From positions 1 through 43,521 of the forward strand of contig NZ_JAPUVR010000084.1 of assembly GCF_029255125.1 (NCBI RefSeq): a stretch of 43,521 nucleotides of DNA, in the 5' to 3' direction. The stretch comes from Accumulibacter sp. (lineage in GTDB: Bacteria > Pseudomonadota > Gammaproteobacteria > Burkholderiales > Rhodocyclaceae). Below the pieces are notes generated by a model. It was not told the DNA's origin and did not search any database. It saw nothing but the letters and a program-made list of their open reading frames with translations. Of this stretch, positions 26,850 to 35,733 are shown piece after piece; the stretch's first letter is position 1; the number at the start of each line of letters is the position of its first letter. The position numbers and the translations under genes are program-made.

Positions 26850-28075
26850 GCCGCCTCCCGCGTGCTCGGGCGTGCGGCCTCGCCAGCAACCTGATCGAGT
26901 ACCCGGCAGGTTTCGACGATATCGCCTGCGGTCAAGGTCGGGTGTACGAGCAACATCAACGAGCTTTCCCCGAGCATGCGCGCCACTGGCAGCCGCTGCG
27001 CCGGTCGCCCACCGCCGTCGAAGGCCTTTTCCATATACACCTCAGGGCACGAACCGTGGTAGCAGGGGACGCCGCGCCGGTTGATCTCCTCGACCAGGCG
27101 GTCGCGCGTCCAGCCATCGGCAAGCTGCTCCGCCCGGACGTAGGCGTAGAACTTGTACTGCGCGTGCGCGCAAGCCTCGGCTTGCGCACAACGCGCAGGG
27201 CAATCGACGCGGCAGGCAAAGGTCGGCACATGCAACACCGGGTGCCGCGCACAGACCTCGGCGATAGCGCGCGCGTTGGCGTTGCGCTGCGCCGTCCAGG
27301 CGGCCATCCGGCGCAACTGGATCCGCCCGATCACCGCCTGGACTTCCAACATGCGAAAGTTGCTGCCGAAGCCGTCGTGCAACCAGCGGAAGCCCGGCGG
27401 GTGGCGGCGCTCATACACCGACTCCCAGCTCTTGCCGTGATCCTTGTACGACCACATCGCTGCCCACAAGCCGCGATCGTTGGTGGTCACCATGCCGCCC
27501 TCGCCGCCGGTGCTCATGATCTTGTCCTGGCAGAACGACCACGCGCCGATGTGCCCGAGCGTTCCGACGCTTCGCCCGCGATAGCGCGCGCCGTGCGCCT
27601 GCGCGCAATCCTCGATGACTTTCAGGCCGTGCTCCTCGGCGAGTGCCATGATGCCGTCCATGTCACAGGGCCAGCCGGCCAGGTGAACGCAGACGATGGC
27701 CTTCGTCCGCGCGCTGAGAACGGCGGCGATCGTGCGGGCAGAGATGTTCCCGCTGGCCGCCTCGACGTCGGCAAAGATGGGCCGCGCTCCGGCGTTCACC
27801 ACGCAGGAAACCGACGCCATGAAGGTACGCGGGGTGACGACGACCTCGTCGCCGGGACCGACTCCCAGCGCCTTGAGCGCCAAGTCGAGCGCCAGCGTAC
27901 CATTGGCCAGAGCGATCGCGTATTGCGCGCCGCACCACGCAGCGAATTCTTTCTCGAACTCGCGACACTCGCCACCTGTCCAGTAGTTCACCCGGTTCGA
28001 GAGGATGACGCGACGAACGGCGTCGGCTTCTTCATCGGTGAAACTTGGCCACGGGGAAAACGCAGTATCCAGCAT
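26843..28075 (-). CDS. DegT/DnrJ/EryC1/StrS sugar aminotransferase with a Cys-rich insert
   Basis: PLP-dependent enzyme that aminates a keto sugar nucleotide, probably the product of a dehydratase. 410 aa. The PLP-binding lysine is K185 in FCQDKIMSTGGEGGM; the EDCAQAHGARY segment (155-165) is the cofactor-ring site, and NRVNYWTGGE near the N-terminus is typical. Near residues 278-296 there are four cysteines (FACRVDCPARCAQAEACAH), spaced C-x3-C-x3-C-x5-C, in the loop before HAQYKFYAYV; this could bind metal. It lies between the shortened acetyltransferase (4-nt gap) and the dehydratase. Confidence 0.93.
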   Translation of the reverse strand: MLDTAFSPWPSFTDEEADAVRRVILSNRVNYWTGGECREFEKEFAAWCGAQYAIALANGTLALDLALKALGVGPGDEVVVTPRTFMASVSCVVNAGARPIFADVEAASGNISARTIAAVLSARTKAIVCVHLAGWPCDMDGIMALAEEHGLKVIEDCAQAHGARYRGRSVGTLGHIGAWSFCQDKIMSTGGEGGMVTTNDRGLWAAMWSYKDHGKSWESVYERRHPPGFRWLHDGFGSNFRMLEVQAVIGRIQLRRMAAWTAQRNANARAIAEVCARHPVLHVPTFACRVDCPARCAQAEACAHAQYKFYAYVRAEQLADGWTRDRLVEEINRRGVPCYHGSCPEVYMEKAFDGGGRPAQRLPVARMLGESSLMLLVHPTLTAGDIVETCRVLDQVAGEAARPSTREAAC

Positions 28076-28079
28076 CGGC

Positions 28080-28418
28080 TCAGACCTTTACCAAGAGTGT
28101 GGCCGGATTGCCGACCACCGTTGCCCCAGGCGCGACGTCTTTCGTCACCACCGCGCCCACGCCAACCACTGCGCCCCAGCCGATGACCAGCGGCTTGCCC
28201 GGCCTCACCTGTTTCAAAACGGCGCTAGAGCCGATGTACGCGTGATCCTGATAGGCCAGCACACGCCGGCCGTTGACCACCGCTGCGGAGGGGCGGTCGT
28301 CGACAACGACCCGCCTTTCCGACGGCACGCCCAGCCGGCGCAACTGCTGCTCGGCGATCGGCATCACGCCCCGACCGCAGCCGCTCGCCCCATAGACCGC
28401 AAACAAGTCGGCGTTCAT
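28080..28418 (-). CDS. Shortened NeuD/PglD-type sugar O/N-acyltransferase
   Basis: 112 aa, about half the usual length of about 210. The N-terminal GASGCGRGVMP segment (about 10-20) is the nucleotide-sugar-binding part, and the C-terminal GWGAVVGVGAVVTKDVAPGA with TVVGNPA is the end of the left-handed beta-helix. The middle of the beta-helix, where the catalytic histidine usually lies, is missing: LAYQDHAYIG joins the two ends in frame. The frame is intact and the ATG overlaps the sugar transferase stop (ATGA), so the gene may be translated, but activity is doubtful. An internal in-frame deletion explains the layout. Confidence 0.7.
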   Translation of the reverse strand: MNADLFAVYGASGCGRGVMPIAEQQLRRLGVPSERRVVVDDRPSAAVVNGRRVLAYQDHAYIGSSAVLKQVRPGKPLVIGWGAVVGVGAVVTKDVAPGATVVGNPATLLVKV

Positions 28419-29023
28419 TCGCGTTCCCTGACCGCCGAGCCCGAGAAACGTGGCATCGTCGCTTCACCGGCGGCGCTGATACCGTCGCGCAGAACGACCT
28501 TCCTGACCGTTAACCAGAGAATCTTCAAGTCGAGCGCTAGCGACCGGTTGTCCACGTACCACACGTCGAGAGCAAATTTCTCCTCCCAGGTCAGCGCGTT
28601 GCGACCGTTGACCTGGGCCCAGCCGGTAATCCCCGGGCGTACGGCGTGACGGCGAAGCTGTTCGGGGGTGTACAGTGGAAGGTACTCCATGAGGAGCGGA
28701 CGCGGCCCGACGAGGCTCATCTCGCCGCGCAATACGTTCCAAAGCTCGGGTAGTTCGTCAAGGCTGCTTGCCCGTAACCAGCGGCCAAAGCGCGTCAGCC
28801 GCGCGGCGTCCGGCAAAGGCTCGCCGTCAGTCCCAACGGCCACAAGCATACTACGGAATTTTATCATCTTGAACGGCTGCCCATGCAGCCCGGGCCGCAA
28901 CTGGCTGAAAAGAACGGGGCTGCCAAGGCGAGCACGGACGAGGATACAAAGAACGACAAGAACCGGCGCCAGCGCGACCAGTGCGACGAGCGCGACGAGA
29001 AAATCAAACAGCCGCTTGCCCAC
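28415..29023 (-). CDS. Undecaprenyl-phosphate sugar phosphotransferase (initiating enzyme)
   Basis: Transfers the first sugar-1-phosphate to the lipid carrier to begin each repeat unit. 202 aa from a GTG at 29023, which has AAGG eight nt upstream; the frame extends upstream to 29212 but overlaps the glycosyltransferase gene. The N-terminal membrane helix (GKRLFDFLVALVALVALAPV) and the PglC-type catalytic segment ASSLDELPELWNVLRGEMSL (D89, E90) plus VGPRPL are intact, as is the FKMIKFRSM segment. The short length matches the PglC/WcaJ C-terminal-type enzymes. The gene overlaps its upstream neighbour by 20 nt. Confidence 0.9.
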   Translation of the reverse strand: MGKRLFDFLVALVALVALAPVLVVLCILVRARLGSPVLFSQLRPGLHGQPFKMIKFRSMLVAVGTDGEPLPDAARLTRFGRWLRASSLDELPELWNVLRGEMSLVGPRPLLMEYLPLYTPEQLRRHAVRPGITGWAQVNGRNALTWEEKFALDVWYVDNRSLALDLKILWLTVRKVVLRDGISAAGEATMPRFSGSAVRERE

Positions 29024-30254
29024 GATGGACACCTTCGATGACACGCAGCCAGTCTTCCGCCAGTTGGCGCCGGTCGAAACGCCGTTCGGCCAGGCTGCGC
29101 GCCGCTCGTCCCATCGCCGCCAGCGTCGCGCGCTGCTCGGCGAGCTGGCACAAGGCGTCGGCAAAGGCCGCCGGGTCTTCGGGCGCAACCGCCACGCCAC
29201 AAGCGCTCTCATTGATCAGATCGGCTACCCAGCCCGGATAGTTGGTCAGCACCGGCTTGCCCGCCGCCAGATAGTCGAAGAACTTGTTTGGCGACGTCCC
29301 GTAGTAAAAGGCTTCAACGTTGTCGAGAATCATCAGGCCGACATCGACGCGCGCATGCATGAGGACGGCCAACTGCTTCTTCGGCAGCGGCGGGAGGAAA
29401 ACGCAGTTGTCGAGCCCCTCGCGCTGCGCTCGCGCGAGGAGCGCCGGCTTCAGCTTGCCGTCGCCAACGAAGAGCAGGGTCACGTCGCGCCGCCCGCGTC
29501 GCTTCAGTTCGCCGGCGGCATCGAGGACTGCGTCGAGGCCGTTGGCAATGCCGTGCGAGCCGGTGAAGGCGGCAACCAGCGCATTCGGCGGAAGCGCCCG
29601 GACGACTTCGGCGGGCAGTTCGAGAGCCTGCTCTTCGCCCGAGAAGAGCGCCAGATCGCAGCCGTTCGGCACCAGATGCACGCGTTCCGGCGCTATGCCA
29701 CGACGCCGGATGCCGCGCACGATGCCCGGCGACAGGCCGATGCAGGCCTGCGCCGAGTGGTAGCACGACCACTCCAGCCAGTCCATCGCGCGCAGAACGA
29801 GCGGATTGCGGATGACCCCCATTTCGCGCGGCAGTTCAGGCCACAGGTCGCGCACTTCGAAGACGAAACGCTGCCCTTTGAGCCAGCGCGCGACGATACC
29901 GGGAATTCCGGCAGTGAGCGGCGTCGACGTGGCAAACAGCACGTCGTGGCGTTCGAGCAGGGCGACCAGAACGCTGCGCCAGGCAAAGCGCAGAAAGGTC
30001 AGGGTCCGTTTCACGAAGCCGTCGGCGTTGGAGTACGGCAGCTCGAACTCGATCACCCGGATGCCCGCGACGATGCCCTCGCGGCGGCCCTTGACGAAGG
30101 CGTCGTGCAGGCCGGTCCGCCCGCCAGCGTAGGAACCGCAGACCATCGTCACCTGATGGCCGGCAGCGATCAGCCGGCAGGCGTTCTCGTACGAACGCGT
30201 GCCCGAAGCGCCGTCCGGCGTCGTGAAATGCTGGTGATAGTAGAGAACTCGCAT
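29004..30254 (-). CDS. Glycosyltransferase, GT4 type (WbuB-like)
   Basis: 416 aa from the ATG at 30254 (MRVLYYHQHFTTPDGASGTR), which is 5 nt after the heparinase-like stop; the longer open frame upstream is not coding. The N-terminal Rossmann domain has SYENACRLIAAGHQVTMVCG and DLWPELPREMGV, typical of WbuB-like N-acetyl-amino-sugar transferases; the C-terminal domain has FVGDGKLKPAL and the donor-binding segment YYGTSPNKFFDYLAAGKPV. It probably adds an amino sugar at the cytoplasmic face. Confidence 0.9.
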   Translation of the reverse strand: MRVLYYHQHFTTPDGASGTRSYENACRLIAAGHQVTMVCGSYAGGRTGLHDAFVKGRREGIVAGIRVIEFELPYSNADGFVKRTLTFLRFAWRSVLVALLERHDVLFATSTPLTAGIPGIVARWLKGQRFVFEVRDLWPELPREMGVIRNPLVLRAMDWLEWSCYHSAQACIGLSPGIVRGIRRRGIAPERVHLVPNGCDLALFSGEEQALELPAEVVRALPPNALVAAFTGSHGIANGLDAVLDAAGELKRRGRRDVTLLFVGDGKLKPALLARAQREGLDNCVFLPPLPKKQLAVLMHARVDVGLMILDNVEAFYYGTSPNKFFDYLAAGKPVLTNYPGWVADLINESACGVAVAPEDPAAFADALCQLAEQRATLAAMGRAARSLAERRFDRRQLAEDWLRVIEGVHRGQAAV

Positions 30255-30259
30255 GTCGG

Positions 30260-32143
30260 TCAGTGAAACTCGATGGTCGTCCTGAGCACGGTCGCCCGTT
30301 GCGTCCTCACTTCGATCACCGGCAGCCCCGACTGCTCGCCGTAGCACCTGGACTCGGCGCCGTTCGTTTGCCGCAGATCGAGGGGAACGTCGGCCGTCAC
30401 GGTCAGGCGGGCAAGCGCCGAGCTGACGCCGCCCGGAATATCCTGCCAGTTGGCGTGCACCAGACGCCAGCGCAGACAGGCGCTGCGGGCGAAGCCGGAA
30501 ACCTCGTCGTCGACTTCGATACGGTCGGGTTGCCAGCGAACCGTCCGCCGATGGCGTGCTCCGCACCAGTCGACGTACTCGGCAGCCACCTCGTCAGGCC
30601 GCGCTTCGTCGTAGGTGAGGGCGCTCAGATCCAGCCACTCGCCGAACAGGAAACGGCCGATACGCGGCATCTGGTCGCGCTCGTCAAACTCTACCGTGTT
30701 GTGCGCCACCGTTCCTGGAAAATACGCCGCGGCTTCCGGCGCCGCCGGCCGATAGCTGAAAGTGCCGCCGTCGCGCAAGACGTTGACGCCGTCCGCCCAG
30801 ACGTCCAGATGCAGGCCGTCGGCATGCGAGGGGCGAAAGCGATACCTGGGCAGACGCAGCAGCGCCCAGCGCTGAGCTTGCCCAAGGCGCACGTAGCCGC
30901 CAAACGGAAACAGCCGACGAGTGGTCGGCAGATGGCCGGCGGGCGGCGCAGGCATGTCGGCAAACCAGGTGGACAGCGTCGCCGACTCGCCAGACGGCGG
31001 CGTGGCGCCAGCCAGGACGTTCGCCGCCCAGGCGAGGCTGGGCCGAAAATCTCGATAGGGGGTGAGGCTCAGCGGCAGTAGCCGAGCCCCATCGTTCGCG
31101 CCAAGGTTAGGCGCGTCGCCCGAAAGCGGGTCGGTGACTGCGCGCAGCCAGGCGAGGGCGAGGCTGGCACGCTCGTACCAGGAAGCGCTGAACGGCTGAT
31201 CGTCAAAGTGGCGACGCCAGTTCTCGGCGAGTGTCAGTGCATCGAGCAACAGCCTATGGTAGGTCACCGAATGCTGCGCAAAACTACCGTCTGGCATGAC
31301 CAGTTTAGCCACGCGTTCCTCCAGCACCTGGCGCCCGCGACGCTGCCAGGCGCGCGCCGCATCGGCGAGCGGCGTGGGCAGCGAAGGCTGGCTGCGCAGC
31401 CAGAGGCCACCCATGTAGAGCGCCGCCGCCTCCGAGGTCGCATGATTGTTGTCCTGCGCCACGGCATAGAGCAGTGTTGGCCGGATGCGGCGGCAGTGTT
31501 CGGCGACGAAGCGCTGCAGTGGCGGCAGCGCGCGGGCTCCGGCATGACGCGCCAGCCACTCGGCAACGAGCAGCGTGTGCATCAGGCGGATTCCGGTCTC
31601 CTGACCGCATTTCCAGTTGACGCCAAGGTTGAATGGATTGGCCGCCACCCAACTGCTCAGCCAGCGCTCGATTCCCTCAGCGAAACGAGTTTCGCCACTC
31701 AGGATCCACGCCTGCGCCAGCCAGAGGAGGCCATCAAAACGCGACGGCTCCCACAGATACTTGACGTCGCCAGCGGCGAGGGCGAACTCGTTCAGCACCG
31801 TCCAGTGCGCGAGCTGCGCGGCACGAAGTCCGTTGTCCGCGTTGCACAGCCAATCAGGGGGAAAGCCGGTCGCCCGTTCGCCCGCAGAAAAGAAAGGCAG
31901 CCAGCCGGCGAGGACGCGCTCGGCGCGCTGGATCAGCGCCTGCCGTTCTCCTTCCGGCAACTCGGGGGAAGTCAGCGGCCGCCCGGGGAAATCGAAAAAA
32001 GGTCCCGCGTAGGACAGACCGACAGGCAGTAGTCGACGATAGACACCGCTACGGCAGAGCAGCCTGTAGGCGACGACCCGCGCCGCGTTGCCGACGCCCA
32101 AGCGTGGCAGCGCACGCAACAGTCTGCTGGCGCGTCTCAGCAC
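30260..32143 (-). CDS. Heparinase II/III-like protein
   Basis: 627 aa from a GTG at 32143, preceded by GGAG with a 7-nt spacer and overlapping the oxidoreductase stop by 7 nt. The helical toroid domain covers about 60-350 (WKCGQETGIRLMHTLLVAEW, QDNNHATSEAAALYM with the N and H expected at the active site, then SFAQHSVTYHRLLLD). The C-terminal beta domain starts near 430 (RFRPSHADGLHLDVWADGVN) with GTFSYRP and VAHNTVEFDERDQMPR. Such genes are common in O-antigen and exopolysaccharide loci and may trim acidic polysaccharide, but the substrate is unknown. No signal peptide is obvious. Confidence 0.88.
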   Translation of the reverse strand: MLRRASRLLRALPRLGVGNAARVVAYRLLCRSGVYRRLLPVGLSYAGPFFDFPGRPLTSPELPEGERQALIQRAERVLAGWLPFFSAGERATGFPPDWLCNADNGLRAAQLAHWTVLNEFALAAGDVKYLWEPSRFDGLLWLAQAWILSGETRFAEGIERWLSSWVAANPFNLGVNWKCGQETGIRLMHTLLVAEWLARHAGARALPPLQRFVAEHCRRIRPTLLYAVAQDNNHATSEAAALYMGGLWLRSQPSLPTPLADAARAWQRRGRQVLEERVAKLVMPDGSFAQHSVTYHRLLLDALTLAENWRRHFDDQPFSASWYERASLALAWLRAVTDPLSGDAPNLGANDGARLLPLSLTPYRDFRPSLAWAANVLAGATPPSGESATLSTWFADMPAPPAGHLPTTRRLFPFGGYVRLGQAQRWALLRLPRYRFRPSHADGLHLDVWADGVNVLRDGGTFSYRPAAPEAAAYFPGTVAHNTVEFDERDQMPRIGRFLFGEWLDLSALTYDEARPDEVAAEYVDWCGARHRRTVRWQPDRIEVDDEVSGFARSACLRWRLVHANWQDIPGGVSSALARLTVTADVPLDLRQTNGAESRCYGEQSGLPVIEVRTQRATVLRTTIEFH

Positions 32144-34296
32144 CCGGCCGCTCCACCGCTCTGACGCTCGGCGATCTCGATCGACAGGCGCGACACTTCC
32201 AGCAGCTCGGCAAAAGCGATCGGCGCTCCGCTGCCGCCGCGAATCCCGTCGATGAACGCCTTGGCGCAGGCGTCCTGCCCTTTGTCCTGCTTCCACAGCC
32301 GCTCGTTGCGAAAGCCGGGCCAGCCGTAACCGTCGAGGCGCAGGAAGTTGTTCAACTGGAGTACGGCATCGCCGGCGAAGACCTCCAGGCGCTCTTTCGG
32401 GAAAACCTTGCCGCCGGTCGCCAAGTAATGGACGGTCGCCAGCGAGCCGTCGGCGAAATCGAGCGTGATCGTCGCGCTATCCTTGGCTGCCGCGCGGCCG
32501 CAACGCGCGCCGAGCGTCGCCACCGTCCACTCGGCAATCGGCACGCCGATCAGGTAGCGAGCCAAGTCGATGAAATGGCACGCTTCGCCCAGAATGCGAC
32601 CGCCACCGACGCTGCGATCCTGCGTCCAGTGCTCAGCCGGAATGGCACCGGCATTGACCGTGTAGACCAGCGACTTCGGTCCGGCCAGCCCTTTCAGCAA
32701 CTGCTGCAGGCGTTGCACGAGCGGAGCAAAACGCCGGTTGAAGCCGACCATCACCGCGGGTGCGCGGCCTTGCGCAAGTTGTCCCTCGTAGGCAGTCTGA
32801 ATGGCGGTCAACTCGTCGAGCGTCAAGGCCATGGGCTTCTCGACGAAAACGTGCTTGCCGACTTCGAGCGCGCGGACGACGAAAGCCGCGTGCGTATCGT
32901 GTCGGGTTGCGATCACCACCGTGTTGATCTGGTCGTCGGCGAAGATGTCGGCTTCATCGGTCGTCGCCTGCGTGAATCCGGCCTTGCGCCCGTGGTGCAC
33001 ACCGCTCACGCCGCCGCTCGTGAGGATCGTCGTCAGTTGCGCGCCTGCTTTGCTGAACGCCGGGATCAGCATGCGCGAAGCGTAGTTGCCAGCACCGATC
33101 ACGCCCAGCGACGGCTCGCCCGGCGCGCAGGCGGCGGGCGAACCGCCGTGCAGGCTGACGCGCGCGCTCAGTGCCCGGTCCAGTTCCGCCTGCGGGTACT
33201 CGAGGACGATGCCCAGCGCCGACTTGTCCTTGAGCAGCGCGTCATACGCTGCGAGCGCATCGTCGAAGGCGAAACGGCGCGAAATCAGCGGCCCGACCGC
33301 TAGCCGCTGCTCGGCCATCATCCCCAAAATGGCCTCGAAGTTGCGCTGCTCGGTCCATCGCACGAAGGCCGGCGGATAGTCCCGCCCCTGTTGCTCGTAC
33401 GCCGGATCGTAGCGTCCAGGGCCGTACGAACACGAGACCTGGAAGCTCAACTCCTTCTCGTAGAATTCACTGCGCTTCAACTCGAGACCCGTTACGCCGA
33501 CGAGAACGATGCGCCCGCGCTTGCGGCACATGCGTGCCGCCTGGCTGATTGGCTCGCTCGACGAAGTCGAGGCCGTGACGATCACCGCGTCAACGCCGCG
33601 CCCGCCGGAGAATGCCATCCCCATCGCCAGCACGTCGGCTCCCGCCGCCGGATTGCAGGTGACGGCGCCAAACTGGCGGGCCAGCGCCAGTTTGGACTCG
33701 TCGAAATCGATCCCCAGGACATGACAACCGTGCGCCCGCAACAACTGCGTCGTCAGCAGGCCGATCAGTCCAAGGCCGGTGACCACGACGTATTCACCCA
33801 GCGTCGGCTGAACCAGGCGGATTCCCTGTAGCCCGATCGCAGCGAGAACGGTGAACGCAGCATCGGCGCTGTCCACCGTGTCCGGAATTCGCGCGCACAG
33901 GTTCTTTGGTACGCGCACAATGTCGGCATGCGGACCGTTCGAGACGACGCGGTCGCCGATCGAGAAACCTTCGACACCGTCGCCGACGGCCAGTACGACG
34001 CCGACGTTGCAGTAGCCGAGCGGCAGCGGTTGGTCGAGCTTGCTGCGCACCGCATCGATGGTTGTCAGCAGTCCTTCGCTGCGAATCTTGTCGAGCACCA
34101 TCTTGACCTTTTCGGGCTGCTGACGCGCCTTGTCGAGCATCGAGGCGCGCCCGAAGTCCACCAGCATGCGCTCGGTCCCCGCCGAAATCAGGCTGTAGGT
34201 GGTGCGGATGAGCAGGCTGCCGGGCTGCACCCGAGGCGCCGGCGCTTCGATCAGCAATGTTTCACCATTGCCCATGTTCTGCAGGATCTGTTTCAA
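32137..34296 (-). CDS. Bi-domain oxidoreductase: zinc-type dehydrogenase fused to Gfo/Idh/MocA
   Basis: 719 aa. Residues about 1-370 form an MDR alcohol-dehydrogenase-like domain (GYCNVGVVLAVGDGVEGF, VVVTGLGLIGLLTTQLLRAHG); the usual catalytic zinc cysteine is not evident. From about 397 (SLGVIGAGNYASRMLIPAF) to the end is a Gfo/Idh/MocA domain with the EKP motif (HVFVEKPMALTLDEL) and HFIDLARYL. This fusion is a known family of O-antigen and capsule loci, often next to the heparinase-like gene, as here. It probably oxidises or reduces a sugar nucleotide; the exact reaction is unknown. The 55 nt before its ATG are non-coding. Confidence 0.92.
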   Translation of the reverse strand: MKQILQNMGNGETLLIEAPAPRVQPGSLLIRTTYSLISAGTERMLVDFGRASMLDKARQQPEKVKMVLDKIRSEGLLTTIDAVRSKLDQPLPLGYCNVGVVLAVGDGVEGFSIGDRVVSNGPHADIVRVPKNLCARIPDTVDSADAAFTVLAAIGLQGIRLVQPTLGEYVVVTGLGLIGLLTTQLLRAHGCHVLGIDFDESKLALARQFGAVTCNPAAGADVLAMGMAFSGGRGVDAVIVTASTSSSEPISQAARMCRKRGRIVLVGVTGLELKRSEFYEKELSFQVSCSYGPGRYDPAYEQQGRDYPPAFVRWTEQRNFEAILGMMAEQRLAVGPLISRRFAFDDALAAYDALLKDKSALGIVLEYPQAELDRALSARVSLHGGSPAACAPGEPSLGVIGAGNYASRMLIPAFSKAGAQLTTILTSGGVSGVHHGRKAGFTQATTDEADIFADDQINTVVIATRHDTHAAFVVRALEVGKHVFVEKPMALTLDELTAIQTAYEGQLAQGRAPAVMVGFNRRFAPLVQRLQQLLKGLAGPKSLVYTVNAGAIPAEHWTQDRSVGGGRILGEACHFIDLARYLIGVPIAEWTVATLGARCGRAAAKDSATITLDFADGSLATVHYLATGGKVFPKERLEVFAGDAVLQLNNFLRLDGYGWPGFRNERLWKQDKGQDACAKAFIDGIRGGSGAPIAFAELLEVSRLSIEIAERQSGGAAGC

Positions 34297-34351
34297 GTCG
34301 GCCTCATTGTTTCTTCACATCGCCGCCAAAGAGTGCGGGACACGCGGAGGT

Positions 34352-35122
34352 TCAGGCGCCGGCCGGGCGGACGCCAGGCGGACGGTCATAATTGATCAGG
34401 ACCGCCCGATACGGCCCCTGAAAGACGAATAGGCTGCCCGCAACGGCACCGACGACACCTACCGCATCGATCAGCGCCTGCATGTGGTCGCGGCTGCCGG
34501 CGCCACCGACGAAAGAGATCGGGCAAGTGACCGCAGCGCGCACCTGTCGCGCCAGATCAAGGTCGTAGCCGTTCATCGCACCGTCGCGGTCGATCGAATT
34601 GATCACGATTTCACCCGCACCCAGGTCGACCGCCTGCCGGCAGAACGCGATGAGGTCGGTCTTCTGCTTCTTGCGTCCGTTGTGGGTATACACCGAGTAG
34701 CCAGGGAAAAGCGCGTTGCGTCTCACGTCGAGCGTAACGACGACGCTTTGCGAACCAATCGCGCTCGCCATCTCGCCGATCAGCGCCGGGCGCGCCAACG
34801 CCGCGGCGCTGATCGATACCTTCTCGAAGCCGAGCGAGATCACCTCGACCGCCTGCGCGGCACTGGTGATTCCTCCGCCATAGCAAAGGGGCATCCTGGA
34901 CTCGACGGCAATCGTCTTCAGACGGGCGAAGTCCGGCTGGCGCTGCTCGCTGGTGGCGTCGATGTCGAGCAGAATCAGCTCGTCGACCTCCTTTTCATTG
35001 AAGATCTTGACCGCGTTCAATGCGTCGCCGACGTACTTGCCCTCCTTGAACGCCTTGGTCTTCACCAAGCCGCCGTCGTGCAGCAGGAGACAGGGGACGA
35101 TCCGTGAACGAAGCATGTTCAT
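34352..35122 (-). CDS. HisF2/AglZ-type protein for acetamidino-sugar synthesis
   Basis: HisF paralogue that works with HisH2 and the amidotransferase to deliver ammonia for acetamidino sugars. 256 aa, TIM barrel. Residue 13 is Leu (VPCLLLHDGG) where histidine-pathway HisF has a catalytic Asp (CLDV), whereas the second Asp is kept (VTLDVRR). This swap is characteristic of the HisF2 branch and excludes a role in histidine synthesis. The phosphate-binding segments SFVGGAGSRDHM and AVAGSLFVFQG remain. The ATG overlaps the hisH2 stop (ATGA). Confidence 0.9.
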   Translation of the reverse strand: MNMLRSRIVPCLLLHDGGLVKTKAFKEGKYVGDALNAVKIFNEKEVDELILLDIDATSEQRQPDFARLKTIAVESRMPLCYGGGITSAAQAVEVISLGFEKVSISAAALARPALIGEMASAIGSQSVVVTLDVRRNALFPGYSVYTHNGRKKQKTDLIAFCRQAVDLGAGEIVINSIDRDGAMNGYDLDLARQVRAAVTCPISFVGGAGSRDHMQALIDAVGVVGAVAGSLFVFQGPYRAVLINYDRPPGVRPAGA

Positions 35123-35733
35123 ATCTCTGCGAAGTTGCGGAAGATCGCCATTCCATTTGAATGGCTTTTCTCCGGGTGAAACTGGAGGCCGTAGACGTTG
35201 CCGCGTCCGACGGCACAGGGAAGCTCGTCGCCATAGCTGACCGTCGCCAGCACGCTGGCCGGGTCACTGGCGGCAAAATAGTAGCTGTGCAGGAAATAGA
35301 AGCCACGCTCGACATCGATTCCGCGGAAAAGTGGGTTGTCCGCCTGCAGGTGGATCGAGTTCCACCCCATATGCGGCAGTCGCGGGGAGGCGACCAGACG
35401 ACTGGCGTCGATCTTCTTCACTTTTCCCGCGATCCACCCCAAGCCCGACAGGCTGCCTTCCTCACTCGACTCGGCCAGGATCTGCATGCCGACGCAAATC
35501 CCCAGCACCTTCTTGCCGTGACCAACGACTTCCTGAACGAGCACGTCCAGCATGCCGGACGACGCGAGATGCTGCATCGTCGCGTCGAAGGCGCCGACGC
35601 CGGGCAGGATGTAGCGTTCAGCCTGCGCCAAGTCGCTCGCCTGGTCGCAGATCAGATAGGGAATCCTGAGCTGCTTGTAGATGTTGGCAATCGCCGCGAT
35701 GTTTCCCGAGCCATAGTTGATGATCGCGATCAT
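35119..35733 (-). CDS. HisH2-type glutamine amidotransferase subunit
   Basis: 204 aa from the ATG at 35733, which overlaps the amidotransferase stop (ATGA). The longer frame to 36321 is the shadow of that upstream gene. Class I glutaminase: nucleophile C80 in LGICVGMQIL, and H186 with E188 in FHPEKSHSNGMAIF. It releases ammonia from glutamine and channels it to HisF2. The genomic partner set (HisF2 and WbpG-like) shows that it serves acetamidino-sugar formation and not histidine synthesis. Confidence 0.93.
   Translation of the reverse strand: MIAIINYGSGNIAAIANIYKQLRIPYLICDQASDLAQAERYILPGVGAFDATMQHLASSGMLDVLVQEVVGHGKKVLGICVGMQILAESSEEGSLSGLGWIAGKVKKIDASRLVASPRLPHMGWNSIHLQADNPLFRGIDVERGFYFLHSYYFAASDPASVLATVSYGDELPCAVGRGNVYGLQFHPEKSHSNGMAIFRNFAEI

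Noticed and set aside
28080-28418. A frameshift as the cause of the short acyltransferase
   Set aside because: The N- and C-terminal family motifs are in one frame, so an in-frame deletion explains it better than a frameshift.
26687-30266. Long plus-strand frames (about 500 codons) opposite the sugar-enzyme genes
   Set aside because: They are shadows of real minus-strand genes; the minus-strand products are recognised enzymes with intact motifs.
30254-30566. N-terminal extension of the GT4 glycosyltransferase frame
   Set aside because: It overlaps the heparinase-like gene; the conserved MRVLYYHQHF start is at 30254.
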